A stretch of DNA of 21,775 nucleotides from Haplomitrium mnioides (lineage: Eukaryota; Marchantiophyta; Haplomitriopsida; Calobryales), in contig JBNGIS010002715.1 of NCBI GenBank assembly GCA_049999725.1, positions 1 to 21,775 on the forward strand, given 5' to 3'. Positions 7,407 to 19,758 of this stretch are shown piece by piece. The position numbers and the translations under genes were made by a program. The notes beneath the pieces are model-generated. The model had not been told where the DNA came from and searched no databases. It saw only the letters and a program-made list of their open reading frames with translations. Every line of letters starts with the position of its first letter. The stretch's first letter is position 1.

Positions 7407-9002
7407 TCAGCACAAGCCGGGGACATTCACAGGGAGCCTGTCGATGCAATCGGACCAAACGTTCTTGACAGGAAGACTTACTGTTCGCAGAGCGCGCCAG
7501 ACTGCACTATTGCACTTGAATCCCGACCCAAATCCAATCTGCCAAATGCGATCTCCTCGTTTCACCCTTCCCTTGGCCTCAGTGTAGGCAAGCTCATACC
7601 ATAGAGAACTGCTGGACGTGTTGCCGAATCGGTAGAGAGTCATCCGAGCCGGCTCCATGTGCCATTCGGTTAGATCCAAATTTTTCTCCAGTTCATCCAA
7701 GACAGCCCTCCCCCCGGCATGAATACAGAAGTGCTCAAATGCCAACTTGAAATCTGGAATGTAGGGCTTGATCTTCAGTTTCATCACTTTCCTCGCCACC
7801 AAAACGGCGAAGAAAAGAATTTGTTCGGAAAGAGGGAGCACAAGCGGGCCAAGAGTAGTGATGTTAGTCTTCAAAGCGTCCCCAGCCACTGCCATGAGCT
7901 CTTTGGACAAGGAAACGCCGACTGTCCCATTACTGTCCTCCTCCTGACGCACACAGTTGAAGCACTTGTCATCGCTCCCTTTATGCGTCCGCACAGTGTG
8001 CACGAGCTCGTACTTGGCCCTCCGCCTCTCTCTTCCCTTATTGGAGAGCAGAATTGCCGCAGCCCCCACACGGAAAATGCAATTGGACATGAGTTTGGAT
8101 CGGTCGTCTCCAAGATACCACGCCAGAGTTATGTTCTCGTTGCTCACCACCACAGCGTACGAGTTGCCATGCACTTGAAGGAGGTCCCGTGCCAAATCTA
8201 TAGCAATCACTCCAGCACTGCATCCCATACCTCCCAGACTGAAGGACAGAACATTTCCTCGCATCTTGTAGTGGTTGACGATCATTGACGACAGGGATGG
8301 AGTGGGATTGAACAAGCTAGAGTTCACAACCAGAATCCCAATCTCTTTGGGCTTGATTCCGGTCTTGTCGAAGAGCTCGTCGAGGGCCCCAAAGAGAACC
8401 ATTTCTGATTCCTTCCGAGCCTGCATCAGGCATACGTTTGGTGGATCGGAAGTGATGATCGAGTCTGGCAGGTAAGTCTCATCACCTAGACCTGATCGCA
8501 GAGTGATCTTGGATTGAAAATCCAAACTTGCTTGGGAGAAAGTGCCTACTCGTTTGTTGAGGGATAAGAATCGATTCTTGCCGGTTTTAAGTCGATCCGG
8601 GGGAAGGAAGCAAGCGAAATCCACGAGGTAAACTGAGCGCGGCCTGGACACAAAATACAGCGTGCCACCAGCAACTAGCGCACAAGAGCACACCATAACA
8701 CTGACGAGGTTGAACTGGAGATGAGTCCACAGCTGCCGGTACGTACTCTCATGCCCCAGCCTGCCAATTTCAGCTACCACTACGAACAATGCAGGTAACA
8801 TGAGCAGCATCATGGCATGCGTAATCGCATAGTGGTAACCAAGCTTCACGTACTTCATGTTGACAGATTGAAGAAAATCAGGAAAGCGTTGGCGAATACC
8901 GATGGAAATTGATTCAATTGCAGGGCATGATAGCATTCCACAAGGTTTACTGCTGCTGTTGAACATTTCCCCTGACGGCCTACCTTCCCCCGGAGTCTTC
9001 AT
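7407..9002 (-). CDS. 3-ketoacyl-CoA synthase (fatty acid elongase condensing enzyme)
   Basis: Intact 531-codon gene without introns. The enzyme condenses malonyl-CoA with long-chain acyl-CoA, the first and chain-length-setting step of very-long-chain fatty acid elongation in the ER membrane (wax, cutin, sphingolipid and storage-lipid precursors). The first ATG in frame is at 9002-9000; the frame is open a further 25 codons upstream without an ATG. Residues ~49-60 match the conserved family motif V-K-L-G-Y-H-Y. Two membrane segments follow at ~61-79 and ~97-118, then the FAE1/CUT1-type catalytic domain from ~120. The catalytic Cys261 lies in G-M-G-C-S-A-G, His428 in H-F-C-I-H-A-G-G and Asn461 in R-F-G-N-T-S-S-S. 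His340 and His424 are also kept. Residue 457 is Tyr where Arabidopsis FAE1 has His420; some paralogues vary there. The end, [11 protein letters not shown], is typical. Length and motifs are normal, so it is probably functional. The subfamily cannot be assigned. Confidence 0.95.
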   Translation of the reverse strand: MKTPGEGRPSGEMFNSSSKPCGMLSCPAIESISIGIRQRFPDFLQSVNMKYVKLGYHYAITHAMMLLMLPALFVVVAEIGRLGHESTYRQLWTHLQFNLVSVMVCSCALVAGGTLYFVSRPRSVYLVDFACFLPPDRLKTGKNRFLSLNKRVGTFSQASLDFQSKITLRSGLGDETYLPDSIITSDPPNVCLMQARKESEMVLFGALDELFDKTGIKPKEIGILVVNSSLFNPTPSLSSMIVNHYKMRGNVLSFSLGGMGCSAGVIAIDLARDLLQVHGNSYAVVVSNENITLAWYLGDDRSKLMSNCIFRVGAAAILLSNKGRERRRAKYELVHTVRTHKGSDDKCFNCVRQEEDSNGTVGVSLSKELMAVAGDALKTNITTLGPLVLPLSEQILFFAVLVARKVMKLKIKPYIPDFKLAFEHFCIHAGGRAVLDELEKNLDLTEWHMEPARMTLYRFGNTSSSSLWYELAYTEAKGRVKRGDRIWQIGFGSGFKCNSAVWRALRTVSLPVKNVWSDCIDRLPVNVPGLC

Positions 9003-9380
9003 CCTCTTGCTTTCTTGAAAGCCAAACAAAATTATTAATCCAAAACACTGAACACACTTCAGATCAAAAGCACACAATCAATTCGATTCTAGCGCTGTTG
9101 AAGAATTTAGCACAGCGACTTGACCTCCATAGGTACGATGAGGTTCAGCAGCACTTTCGACGCACGGCATTAGCAGCAGCAGCACACACCATCACCTCTT
9201 TACAAGTGAGTGCATGATGCAGCTATGGTGAAGCTACTTGAAGAATACCAAACCCGTGGTTACTTCTCCTAACCCTGGTTACCAGCTGCCATGGCTGGTA
9301 TTTCGGAATTCTCAATAAAGGAACAGTAGCAACTGCCTGCCCACCCCGCATTCAATGCCACCACAGCCACCTACGCCCAC
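9003..9380 (-). other. 5' flank of the ketoacyl-CoA synthase gene
   Basis: This should hold the 5'UTR and promoter of the minus-strand gene. I see no clear TATA box or other recognisable element. A short CAG/CA-rich stretch lies at ~9168-9191. The sequence changes to AT-rich DNA near 9380. Confidence 0.4.
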
Positions 9381-9960
9381 TTTCAAAATAAAACTATCCT
9401 GTGTATTTCTAAGTCGTCTACTTCCATAATCTTCTCTATACACTCAAAATTTACAACTCACTTAAGAAAACAAGGCTAATCTTTACATGAACCAACGGCC
9501 TAAATGACCAAAGACAAATTAACGGAAAAAGATTATCTATAATGACCTAATTACTCACTAATTAGTTTTTTAGTTATTTCAACAATTTGTTGAAATAAAG
9601 CACAAAAAGTCATTTTAGACTAGAAATCATAAATTACTATAATTGAGATTATTTTGATATATCAATGTTTTCTATATCTATAGTTATTTCACTCACTTGA
9701 AGGTGGCAAATGACAAACACTTCTTAAGTATTTAAATATCAACTTCTTTGCTTTGAATAAGTCACACTTATCTTAAACATGTGATTAGTAAGCTATGTTT
9801 TAGGGTCCATTTTTTCTACCAATTTCTTTACAGTTACGTTTAGTTTTTACTATTTTGGTGAGGCAGCAAAGTTAAGCTTTACTATTTTGGTTAGGCTATT
9901 TTTCTCAAACTTTCTTATAATGCATGTTTTTGTTTGCAGTATATCATTTTCTCTTCACGG

Positions 9961-10016
9961 AACTTCAAATGTTAGACATTTACTCACTTTAAGTAACTTC
10001 AAATGTTAGACATTTA
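9961..10016. repeat. 22-bp direct repeat pair
   Basis: 'aacttcaaatgttagacatt' plus 'ta' occurs at 9961-9982 and, without a mismatch, at 9995-10016, separated by 12 bases. It is a local duplication of unknown meaning. Confidence 0.9.
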
Positions 10017-11899
10017 TGAGTAAATTATATTTTAGGGTTTGTCTTTTCAAAATGACTATATTGTTATTATAATATCTAGCAATCAACACATAAGTCTTAA
10101 TAACTTCCTATTCTCAATGTGAAACAACAATTTGGTATCACTTTGCTAAGGTGTAAGTAGATTTCAAACTTCTTTTAGTCATCTTTTTTAATTATTTTTT
10201 GAGCCACTTTCATTAATTTCTTCATTTTTTGTTTTTTTCTATCTTTCTAGAAGCATATCTTCGGTTCTATCCTTTAACGTAGGTTTATATAATACTATGA
10301 GAATGTTTTGCATACTTTCCACCTAGAGCAAAAACTCTCTATCATGTTCTTGTTCATGCTTTACTCTACTACAACGATGTCATTAGCAAGATCCGACAAC
10401 TTCTCTACCACATATTTGGTGGAAAACCAAGACTATAAGTCTTTTACCCTCTTGTTTAACATTGTTGTAGTGAGATCTTAGAAGGATAATGACAATTTTA
10501 ATATTGTTTTCAAGTTTTTCACAATGAATTGTACTTGTATGAGGCATATTTTATAACTACAACTTTTAAACACTCTCAATAATAGAGTTTTACTAGTCAT
10601 ACTATGGTTTTTTTTGTAGTACTCATGGTCAACAACAACTCTACTGCATGTTCTAACTTATTTTCACTTTGGTATCTATTTTTGCAAAGTCATGTTATAG
10701 ATTGCAGTATACTCATGAGCATGGTAGAAAAGATATCTCCATTTAATGTAACTAAACTATGACTAAATTTTTGTTTTATACTACCAAGTTTACTTTGCTT
10801 CTTTGTATTACCACCATTCTACAAAAATCATGTTTTTGTGGCTCTTCAGTGATGCAAATTTTATGACCTTATAGCAATCTTGCACCTTGTTTTATGTTTG
10901 GCTACTTAAATAGGCTAACAATAGTTTCATTGCATAAGATAGAAATAATTTTTACAAAATGATTTTCATTGCTATAGGATTTGTATTAAGCATGTATATA
11001 ACAATTAGAGGACAATTGTTTGAAAGTTGGTGATCTTTGTTTCAAACATATTAAATTGGAAAATCAAAACTAAAACATTCTTAGTATTGTTAGTTATTCC
11101 AATAAGCATTTTTATGCACTTGGTTTACATAAATTCTAAGTATTACTAGGTGAAAAAGTAGTCGTTTTGCTATGAATAAATTGTTTTCCTTTTGAAACTT
11201 GTTAATAGAGAAGTTTCTGGTTATTCTTCAAGAAGGCATAAAGATAGTTGGAACTCTTTAATAATTTTACCAATTTGGTATACGTCTATGAGATGTGGTT
11301 TGTCAATTTTTGATTTAAAGTCTACACAATCAAGTTTTCAATTGTAACTAAGTTGGCATCAATAGATTCATATGTGTTTAGGTTATATTTATCTTTGTTT
11401 ATCACGACTTTTCTACTTTTTATTCATGACACAAGGTGTTGTATTTCTATGTAATTGGACAAAAAATGTAGTACTTGAATGATAAGTTGAAAAGATAATA
11501 GTGAAAGACCTCTTGTAGGATTTTCCTTTTGAGCTCTATATTACTCGATGAGAAAATGTTGTTCTTATTGGTGAGCTTGTTGGTTCTTTAATCATATTCT
11601 ATTGTAATCTTGATTTGAGAGGTAAATAATAGTCCTCATATAAGATTATTATTTCTTTGTACTACTATTTAGTCAATGGAAAACCTAAATATTGTAATCT
11701 CAAGCTCACATATATAAGATACAAACTTTAGTAGTAAGGTTGCACATATTTAGCAATGGCATATTTATAATTCTATGGTAAATTAGTAGTTAGTTGTCAA
11801 TACTCCTCATAGTATTGATAAGAAAGTATGGCTTCTTCTTTAAAATCAGATTTATATGCATTATCAATGAGTGACACTTTTCGTATAAAGGGACAACTC

Positions 11900-13290
11900 T
11901 CATAGAGATGAATTTTTCTATCTCTCTTCTTTTGAATTCTATACCTTTTGACTTCCTCTCCATATCCAAGTATTTTACGCTCTTATGTTCTATATTGTGA
12001 TCACTCTATGTGATTTTCATAGAACCTTGCAAAAGCCTTACAATCAAGCTGTCTCAAGTGGATTAGTATTGGCTTTTTTTCTTGCCCATATATTTATAAG
12101 AGGTTATGTTTGCAATATATCTCTTTGTTGATGATGAACTGTGCAAAAAAATAGCAATTATCAAACCTTTGCCTCAGTAAGATCTCTCAAGTCTTGAATC
12201 ATGTAGCATAGAAAAAACAACTTCTTTCAGTTTTTTTCTCTTATTTACTTCATTCTATTGTGGGGCATTAAGGAAAATATACTACTTGAGAATATTGAAG
12301 CTTCTCTAAAATTCCATAAACTTGCATGGTTCGTGCTTTCTATCATTATCAAACCTAAACACTTGTATATGCTTTGTATGTAATGATTCTTTAGCTTTCT
12401 TGTATTGTTTGAACTTACTAGAATATTCATAGTTGTGTTTAAGTAAATAGACAATAGTATATCTAGACCAATTGTCCACAAACTGAATATAATGCTCATA
12501 ACCAGTTAGAGTGGGATTAAAGTTGCCAATAGTGTCTAAGTTTAAGTTTAAACATAGAAATGACTCTTGTGTTAGATACTTTTAGCAATTTGGTCACAGA
12601 ATGCTTCTTACAAATACAAAAAAAATATATAAATCAACAATTTCAACTTTCTTTTTTTCCAATGTTTCATATATGATATGAAGATTTTTCATTTGTTCTG
12701 TTGATGTGTTAAGTCTTTGATGCAAGGTGTTACCATCAGCAACCATATATGAACATCTTCAACATACTTATGTGAAATTGCTTGTTCCATTTTATACAAG
12801 TTGTTAATGAGAACATACTTTACAAATGCAACATATTGTTTGTTTTTAATTATACATAAACCATTTTAAAGAGCCATCTTTCTCCTAAGAGCCATCTTTC
12901 TCCTACCAATATCATCTTACAAAGCATATAAAGAAGTTTCTTGACTAGCTATGGAGCATGAAGAACATTTGTAACTACAAACTTCTACCCATCGTATATT
13001 AATTATTATATAGTAAATTGCAAACTATGGTTTGATTTTTTATTTTTATTTTGACTTCCTCAAATAGAGACTTTTTCATTTGCTATTATTAGTTTAAAAT
13101 CATCCAACAAAGCTACTCTGATGTCTTCTTTGTCTAAAACTTCAATGTAGTTGTCATCATTAGCATAGAATAGTTGGTTTCTTATTACTATGTAATTCAA
13201 GAAACTAGTTCTATAATATGCCATATGTTTGGTTGCACTTATATCAAAAACCCACATATTACCTTTTGAAAGCTTTTTAGAATTGACTAA
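11900..13290 (-). mobile_element. Decayed Ty1/copia retrotransposon (protease to integrase)
   Basis: Minus-strand remnants lie in copia order. The protease at 13280-13060 begins W-V-F-D-I-S-A-T-K-H-M, where functional copia proteases have D-S/T-G-A; the active-site Gly is replaced. A GAG-pre-integrase remnant follows at ~13000-12650 (V-x-N-V-L-H-A-P, then H-Q-R-L in place of H-x-R-L-G-H). Integrase core at ~12555-12310 has a T-G-Y-E-H-Y-I-Q-F-V-D-N-W-S-R-Y block and R-F-D-N-D for the second catalytic Asp region. Stops break it at ~12310 and inside the P-Q-x-N-E-V motif. A further match (K-E-V-V-F-S-M-L-H-D) runs to ~12180, and a weak one (H-K-S-V-K-Y-L) to ~11920. I found no reverse transcriptase or RNase H motif. 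It is non-functional. Confidence 0.85.
12870..12905. repeat. 18-bp tandem duplication
   Basis: 'agagccatctttctccta' is present twice in direct succession (12870-12887, 12888-12905) with no mismatch, inside the copia remnant. It looks like a recent slippage-type duplication. Confidence 0.9.
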
Positions 13291-15309
13291 TATTTCAAGT
13301 CAAACATGACTTGATTTCTCTACTCATTAAAATGAGTGTTATTGAATGTTTTATTACTTTTTTTGGTTTCAAAAAATTGAGAAATTTTGCTTTGTTTAGT
13401 AAAGAAATATTATTTTCTTAACTATATTAAGAAATTTTGAGTTGGTGTCATTTAGATTAAACCTTTCAACATCTAAAACATACTAGGTATAAAGTATGCA
13501 TATGAAAACAATATGATAATGTGTCTTTTTACATATCATTAGCAAACATCACTTCTAATCTCATCCAAGAATGACTCTGAAATGAAGTAAAGATTGACTT
13601 TGAAAAGACTAAAAAAATGATTCTATAAAGACTTGAGAATGACTTGAATGATTATAGAAACGCTAAAAAGTGACCCCATAAAGACTTTGAGAATGACTTA
13701 ATAGAATGACTCAACATTGACCAGAATAATAAACACAAATACAACTATTTTGGTTGCAAAAAGAAACAGGAAAAAAAAAAAAACAAAATCAAGATGCAAC
13801 ATGCACAACCAACCTAAAAGCTTGCTCATTATCAATTATTTAGGCAATTTTTACTAGTGTTCATACATTTATATTCTTTGTTTGACAAATTAAACTCTAT
13901 GATTTTCTTTTTGAGGAAGGCATTCAAATACTAGCTATATAATTAGCAATTTATATTTTAAAGTTTGTATTTTTCTAATATTTAAAAGGTATGTTTAGTT
14001 TTTGTTGTTTTAGTTGTCTTTTTTTATGCTTTCTCATTTTATATTCTTCCATCTATGCATGTTCTCTCTTTGACAAGTTGAAGTCTATCATTTGCCCTTT
14101 GATAGAGTCATTCAAATTTTTGGCTAGTAATTAACTACATTGCTAGCTATGTCTTAGGGTTTGTCTCTTTCTAACAAGTCCAAAGTGTGTCCAATTAGCC
14201 TTCTTCTATTTTCTTCTAGTTGGTGATTTTTGTTGTCTTTTTGGTTGTTTTGTTGGTTTGGACTTTGTGCAGCAATTCTCAATTCTACAAGTATTCTCTT
14301 CCCTTTATTTTTTGTTCTTATACATGTTTATATATTTCTTAGCTCTTTCTTTTTATTTTTCTAGTTACTTTTATACGATTATATACAAGCAACTGAGATC
14401 TTGTTGTAAGACTTCTAGAGGCCATAATTCAAGTCAAGAGAAAGAATAAAGTTTTTTGTTCTATCATGCAACTTTCTTGTTATTGACATCTCACTGTAGG
14501 TATCGACATTGTGATCTCTAAGTTGCAACAAGCAATTGAGATCAAAGACATTTACAAGAGCCAACATTGTCTTTTAAATTCATAGCTTACTTCATTTCAA
14601 TCACGTTTGTTATATCAAAGTTCTATTCTTTTAGATGCAAGAGGTGGCGATAAGAATCTAGACAAGATTTCTTTTCTTGCCAAAATGAACTTAGAGGCTT
14701 GTTCTTGTGCAGCCTTAAATAGATTAAGAACATTGAGACTCAAACATTTACAATCTTCTAAATATTTAAGCCATATGCATAACAAATGTGTCATTTACAT
14801 CATTTACAATATTTTTAGTATTCATATGTTTTATATTGGTCAAACATTCAGCTCAACCTTTGACCATTTTCAATAGCATGTTTGGAAGCCAAGAGATTGC
14901 ATATTATTCAAAACCATTTGTCATCTTACAACCCTTTTTATGTTGCCATAGCCAAAGAAGGGTTTGAATCTATTAGAGTTTTTTCTATGAAAAAATGCAT
15001 TGGTAACTTCAAAAACGCCAACAATTGGATAGATTCTAGGAAGCTAAAAAAAACAGCTATTGCAATTGAAATTTGTTGAATATAGAGGCTCCATTCCTAG
15101 AGGCTAAAATATGGAAGGTAAGTTTATAGACTAACCCTCATGCTTTGGGAGAAAGGCCCCAAATGTTTTCTCCACTACAATAGTGGTGAAGTTTGGAAAT
15201 GAGTGCAATCATTCTTACAATTAGTAAATAAAGTACGTACCTCTAGCTAGTTCCATCATATTCCCCACCAACAACTCCCTTTGCTTTATAAGTATGTGTG
15301 GAGAAGAAG

Positions 15310-15341
15310 CTCTCTCTCTCTCTTTTTCTTTTTTTTTTTTT
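15310..15341 (-). repeat. LINE C tail (poly(A) then GA run)
   Basis: On the minus strand the tail reads 13 A, then G, A-rich sequence and (GA)n, ending in AGCTTCTTCTCC of the flank. The tail of copy A also turns into AGAGAG, so a GA-containing tail seems to be a family trait. Confidence 0.8.
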
Positions 15342-15480
15342 GACCAAAAGTAAACATCTTTATTACTTTCGAGCATCAAAGGTACAACCGCGGCCAGCAA
15401 TCAGGCCGAGCGGCAAAAAAACAGCAACCAATCAATCCCTTTCGGGATCAAGCCTAGTAAACCAAAGCAGACCCATACCC
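15342..15480 (-). other. LINE C 3'UTR with AATAAA and conserved 23-base block
   Basis: This aligns with 1755-1942 of copy A once the duplicated gap flanks there are counted once. An AATAAA at 15364-15359 lies ~18 bases before the tail. The block 15392-15414 is identical to 1879-1901 and can form a 5-bp stem (CGGCC/GGCCG, 8-base loop). Confidence 0.7.
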
Positions 15481-18400
15481 TCAATCCAGATTACTACTAA
15501 CATCCAGATTCCAGTAAACGTTATCTTCATCACGGATACAGAGAAAATGCCTAGCCCCCCAGGTTCTGTCAAAGGTTTCCAGTATTTTTTCTCTCTTTTC
15601 TTCGCTTTGGGCCTTCCTCTAGTTTCTACAGGTTTCGTGCCAAGCTTTCTTACCATACTCGATCAATCTCCTCCAGATTTTCTTCTTTAAGCTGAACATA
15701 TCCATGTACAACTTTTCGAACACAACAGCATTCCTGGAGATCCATATAGAGTAAAGGACTATACCTCTAAGAAGGGACCAGATCTCCTAAGCAATGGACA
15801 GGGCCTTCGGAGTTTTGTCGCCAAGGATGCATTGCTGCCATGTAGGCTTCCACCTTTTGGAGTTGCCCCAGATAGCAAACACTAATCTGTTGATTATATT
15901 CCCTGCCCAATTCCAGATAGATCTGATCCTAGGGCAAAGCCAGAAACAGTGAATGATGTCTTCCAGAGAACCCTCCTTGCAGCAGACACACCTTGCATCA
16001 ATCTCATAACCAGGCTTTTCTGTCTTTTTTCTAAAACTCCCAACTTGCACTCCTCTTTGGACTATCAGCCACATTAGAGTGGCCTCTTTTGTTGACCTGC
16101 TCGCCACCCATATAGCAGTCCATCTGGAGGAGTATTTGGTGTCTATCGAGCCCTGTGCTTTCCAGCGTTCCAGAACCGGAGTGATTGTTGCTGGTCTGTC
16201 CAGGATGAACCGACGGCCTTTCTTGGTTGAGTAGCTACTGAGGGGTGAATTGTCTTTCCATACCCACATTCCAGGGTCCCAATCTCCCACTCCAATAACA
16301 GAGCCAAGTAGTTTGTACTTGGCACTCTGATCTTTTGTGATTGTGCAGACTCTCATTTTCTTCATCATCACTGAAGGAGGGAGCTGGGGTCGAGTTCCTT
16401 CTATTATCATGGAAGACATTGGTGTGACAAAAAACCATTAGCATGACTGGGTGAGGTCAGAGGACTGAGTCATGGTTCCTGCCTTCAGATCAGTGTCGGC
16501 ACTCCACAGGGATAATGCGATGGGGTGTGTGTCCAGACTAGAAGAGAATACTCCAGTCCAGTCTCCTTTTCTTAAGTGGCCTGGCCCCTCAATGAGGAGA
16601 GAAGTCCACCTGTCAGGAATCTTATCAATCAGGTCATACCATTTCTGCTCATGCCTTTTGTGCAGCTGAAACCGTTCCTGCACCTCTGTCCACTCAAGGA
16701 ATTCGTATGTTTGATGATTCCAGAGGTCCCCAATCGTGTTGATCCCTGCCTGAAACCACCTCAAGGTTGGCCAGCTCTTATTTGACGCCAACAAAGAAAT
16801 GTCCCCCATTTTATTCCACCAGATGTTTATGCTCACAACCTCTTCAAAGGATTCTGGAGCCTTCTGTTTTATGGATCTTGTGAGTATTGACCAGGCCTGC
16901 CATATCTCATTCCACAGTTGCGAGGTCGACCAGCATGAGGATCTGCAGTCAGCTACTGTCCACAATAGAGAGGGGCCCCAACTTACTTTACTGAGAGGTC
17001 TAGCTTGGCAGGCTCTGTACATAAGGAACGTTTTGCATGTAGAGTCTCCCGGCAGCACAGTCTTCATAATCCACTTTCCCAGTAAGGTTTAAGTCTGGGC
17101 ATGAATGTCTATCAGTCCCAACGCTCCTTCTTTCTTTCTCCTCACGCAGGTTTCCCATGCCACCGGAGCTCTACAGGTTTCCCCATTTCCTGACCAGAGG
17201 AAGTTTCTCACCAGCTGTTTGATTTCCTTAAGCGGGGAGCTGCCCCTAGTCCAGCAAGAAACAAAGTACCAAATGGATCCCAGGAGGATGTGATTGTTGA
17301 TCAGAAGTCTACTTGGTAGGCTGATATATCTGTTACACCAAAACTTGAGTTTAGATCTGACTCTGTCCACCAAGGTGTTCTTGATAGCTTGTAGACCGCT
17401 TTGAAGTCCAAACGGAATACCAAGGAACTTCAGAATTGTCCTTTTCTGCCCATTTCCAGTTACTGCCAACGCTCCACCCTTGTGGTCTAGAACGCGAGCT
17501 GATCCAAATAGTAGAAGATTTATCCCAGTTGATATTCTATCCAGAAGCCTTGGAGAAGGTGCGCAGTACCTCCACTGCCTTTGTCAAGTTCTGTTCTTCT
17601 CCTTCCAAGGATAGAAGAGTGTCATCAGCATATTGGGAAAAAAGGTGATACCTGCCCAAAGGGATAGAGATCCCTTTAATTTGATCAGTGAGCGCTACAT
17701 TCTTGAGAAGGTGTCCATGTGCATCTGCTACCACAAGATACAGGAAAGGTGCTAGAGGGCAGCCTTGACGCACTGATCGCTGGATGGGGAATGATCGGGA
17801 GGGGATGCCGTTCAGGTTGACTGCGGACGTAGCATTGGTGGTTGTCACCTTAACATATTCAATGAATGTCTGACCAAACCCCATGGCCTCTAGAATTTTG
17901 AACAAGAACTCCCAGTCCACTGTGTCGTATGCTTTCTCAAAGTCTACCTTCAGGAAGACACAATCTTGTCCTGTTGAGAGGGCCCAATCCTTGGTCTCAA
18001 TGGCAGAAATCACATTATCTAGGATGTATCTATTAGGCAGAAAAGCTGATTGCTCAGTATTTATGGTTCCTGCCAGAACTTTTTGCAACCTAAGTGAAAT
18101 CACTTTGGCGAAGATCTTATATGAAGTATTAAGAAGGGAGATAGGTCTCCAGTTAGAGACTAGAGATCTATCGCCACCCTTGTCAATCAAGGAGATCGTG
18201 CCTTTGTTGAGCTCTACAGAGAACCAGTGTCTTCTCAACGATTCTGAGATCATGGCTACATAGTCTTTGGCTATCCAGTTCCAGCTGCATTTGTAGAATT
18301 CACAAGGGAGACCATCTGGTCCTGGGGATTTAAGACATTCCATGCTAGTCAAGGCCTTTAAAAATTCTTGTTCACTAGGAGGGACGTCCAGTATGGATCA

Positions 18401-19758
18401 TTGGGCAGGGGAGATGCGGGAGGGGATGAGCTTGAGGATTTCTTCTTGGGCCTTCGCTCTGAGCGGATCATCTTCCCTACGGCGAAAAATAGATGACAGA
18501 TAATCTACTAACCTCTTTTCTTTGTCCTTCCATTCAATCAGTACTTCGTGTGCTGGACCCTTCAGCTCAACTATCTCAGCTGCTGCTTTGCGTTCCTAGA
18601 TGGAGCTGAAAAAGAACTTGTTCATCTTATCTCCTTCTGCGAACCATTTGGCACTGGAACGGATCCTGACTCCTTTGGCTCTGTAGTCTTCGAAGGATTC
18701 AAGAGCTGCCATATGTGAATCTAGATCCTCTTGGAGACAAGAATTGTTCTGGTCCTCCTCAATCTGAGCTCTAAGAGATGCTACTTTTCCCTTGAGCATC
18801 ACTTCTTCTGTTCTCCTAAGGTAGGCTCTTCTGAACCTGAAGTCTCTCAGCCATTTAGTTATCCTGTGGACTGCCTTGTCCCACCAATCCGTCTGTCCAT
18901 CTGCTCCTTCTGCAGGTCTTGGCACCGAGCTCCAAATTTCCTCCAATTTAGCAACTACTGAAGGGTCTTCTAGGTGTGAGACATTCAACCTGAAAAAACT
19001 GGTATTGAGGGCCGAGTGACCCTTGAACATTAATTCCATGGATACTGGAAGATGGTCAGAGCGAGACACTCCCCCCACATTGACAACCTTGGCCATGTCT
19101 GATGCAAGAGACCTGCAGGGATGTAAAATCTGTCCAGTCTCGCTAGAATTCGCCCTCTTTGCTGATTGCTCCAGGAGAACTTCAGTGCACCCGGCTTAGC
19201 TTGGAAGGGGTCTGCTATTCTCAGGAATGCTATAAGGTCGTTCCACGCTTGTAGTTCCAGGCCACCTAGGCTATGACTAGTGCCACCCCTCCGGTCTTTG
19301 TAATGTTCCACCATGTTGAAGTCCCCTCCCATGATCCAGCACCTGTCTTGAGGGAGTGATTGCAGGAGCTCAGACCACATCTTCTGCCTCTCGGTCGCCA
19401 GATTAGGAGCGTAGATGTTGAGCACTCCAAACTTCCCTCTTGCCAGACCATCCAATTCAATCCAGAGAGCTCGACCGTTACAAAGGGTGTGGTTTCCTTT
19501 GTAGAAGGAGGCCAACTTTGCTGATAAGCCAATGCCTACACCACCCTTGGATCTCTCTGCTTCTGTAGACCAGAATTCTCCGCGAGGCCAGAGCAGTTTC
19601 AGAAGAAACCTACCTCTGGGTCCACTGAGTTTGTGCTCTTGAATGAAAAGGACATCGATGCAGGGCTTGAATTTTCTGATGAAGTCAGAAATAGCTTCCC
19701 TTTTACATTTGTCCTTCCCGATCCCTCTGACATTATAGCTAAGGAGTTGGATCTTCAT
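15481..19758 (-). pseudogene. LINE ORF2: endonuclease, reverse transcriptase, zf-RVT (broken)
   Basis: The ATG at 19758-19756 overlaps the ORF1 stop (ATGA). The endonuclease spans ~19758-19020, with N9 in Y-N-V-R-G, E41 in Q-E-H-K, G-G-D-F-N and, after a one-base frameshift at ~19110-19122, S-D-H-L-P-V. The reverse transcriptase (~18310-17600) keeps S-P-G-P-D-G-L-P, F-L-K-V-D-F-E-K-A-Y-D-T-V-D-W, R-Q-G-C-P-L-A-P and an intact Y-A-D-D at ~17620. A second frameshift lies at ~17500-17520. The zf-RVT-like block (R-C-V-C-C-K ... H-C-F-W-L-C-P-R) is at ~16000-15900. In-frame stops lie at 18596-18598, 18398-18400, 17537-17539, 17089-17091, 16438-16440, 15787-15789 and 15619-15621. ORF2 would nick target DNA and copy the element RNA; this copy cannot. 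Confidence 0.92.

Larger units (their letters stand above)
9380..15309. other. AT-rich, gene-poor block with decayed retroelement sequence
   Basis: Base composition shifts visibly to long A/T runs at ~9380 and back at the LINE tail (15310). Apart from the copia remnant (11900-13290) and short repeats, no frame encodes a recognisable protein. Loosely similar words (e.g. 'ttttagggtttgtct' at ~10030 and 'cttagggtttgtct' at ~14152) occur near both ends of the copia remnant and could be relics of its LTRs, but I could not align proper LTR ends. Frames at 14607-14876 and 14882-15079 are open but show no recognisable domain. Confidence 0.6.

Noticed and set aside
7719-8288. Plus-strand open frame of 189 codons
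   Set aside because: Antisense shadow of the ketoacyl-CoA synthase coding region.
9003-9077. 25-codon upstream extension of the ketoacyl-CoA synthase
   Set aside because: The frame is open but begins with TTG. The first ATG, at 9002, gives a normal family length.
10133-10145. 'tttggtatcac', resembling a copia primer-binding site on the plus strand
   Set aside because: The recognisable copia genes nearby are on the minus strand, no LTR end could be defined next to it, and a short match in AT-rich DNA is weak evidence.
14607-15079. Two open frames on the plus strand in the AT-rich block
   Set aside because: No domain, no conserved motif, and composition like the surrounding non-coding DNA.
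17883-18263. Plus-strand open frame of 126 codons
   Set aside because: It is antisense to the LINE reverse transcriptase, whose motifs are unmistakable on the minus strand.
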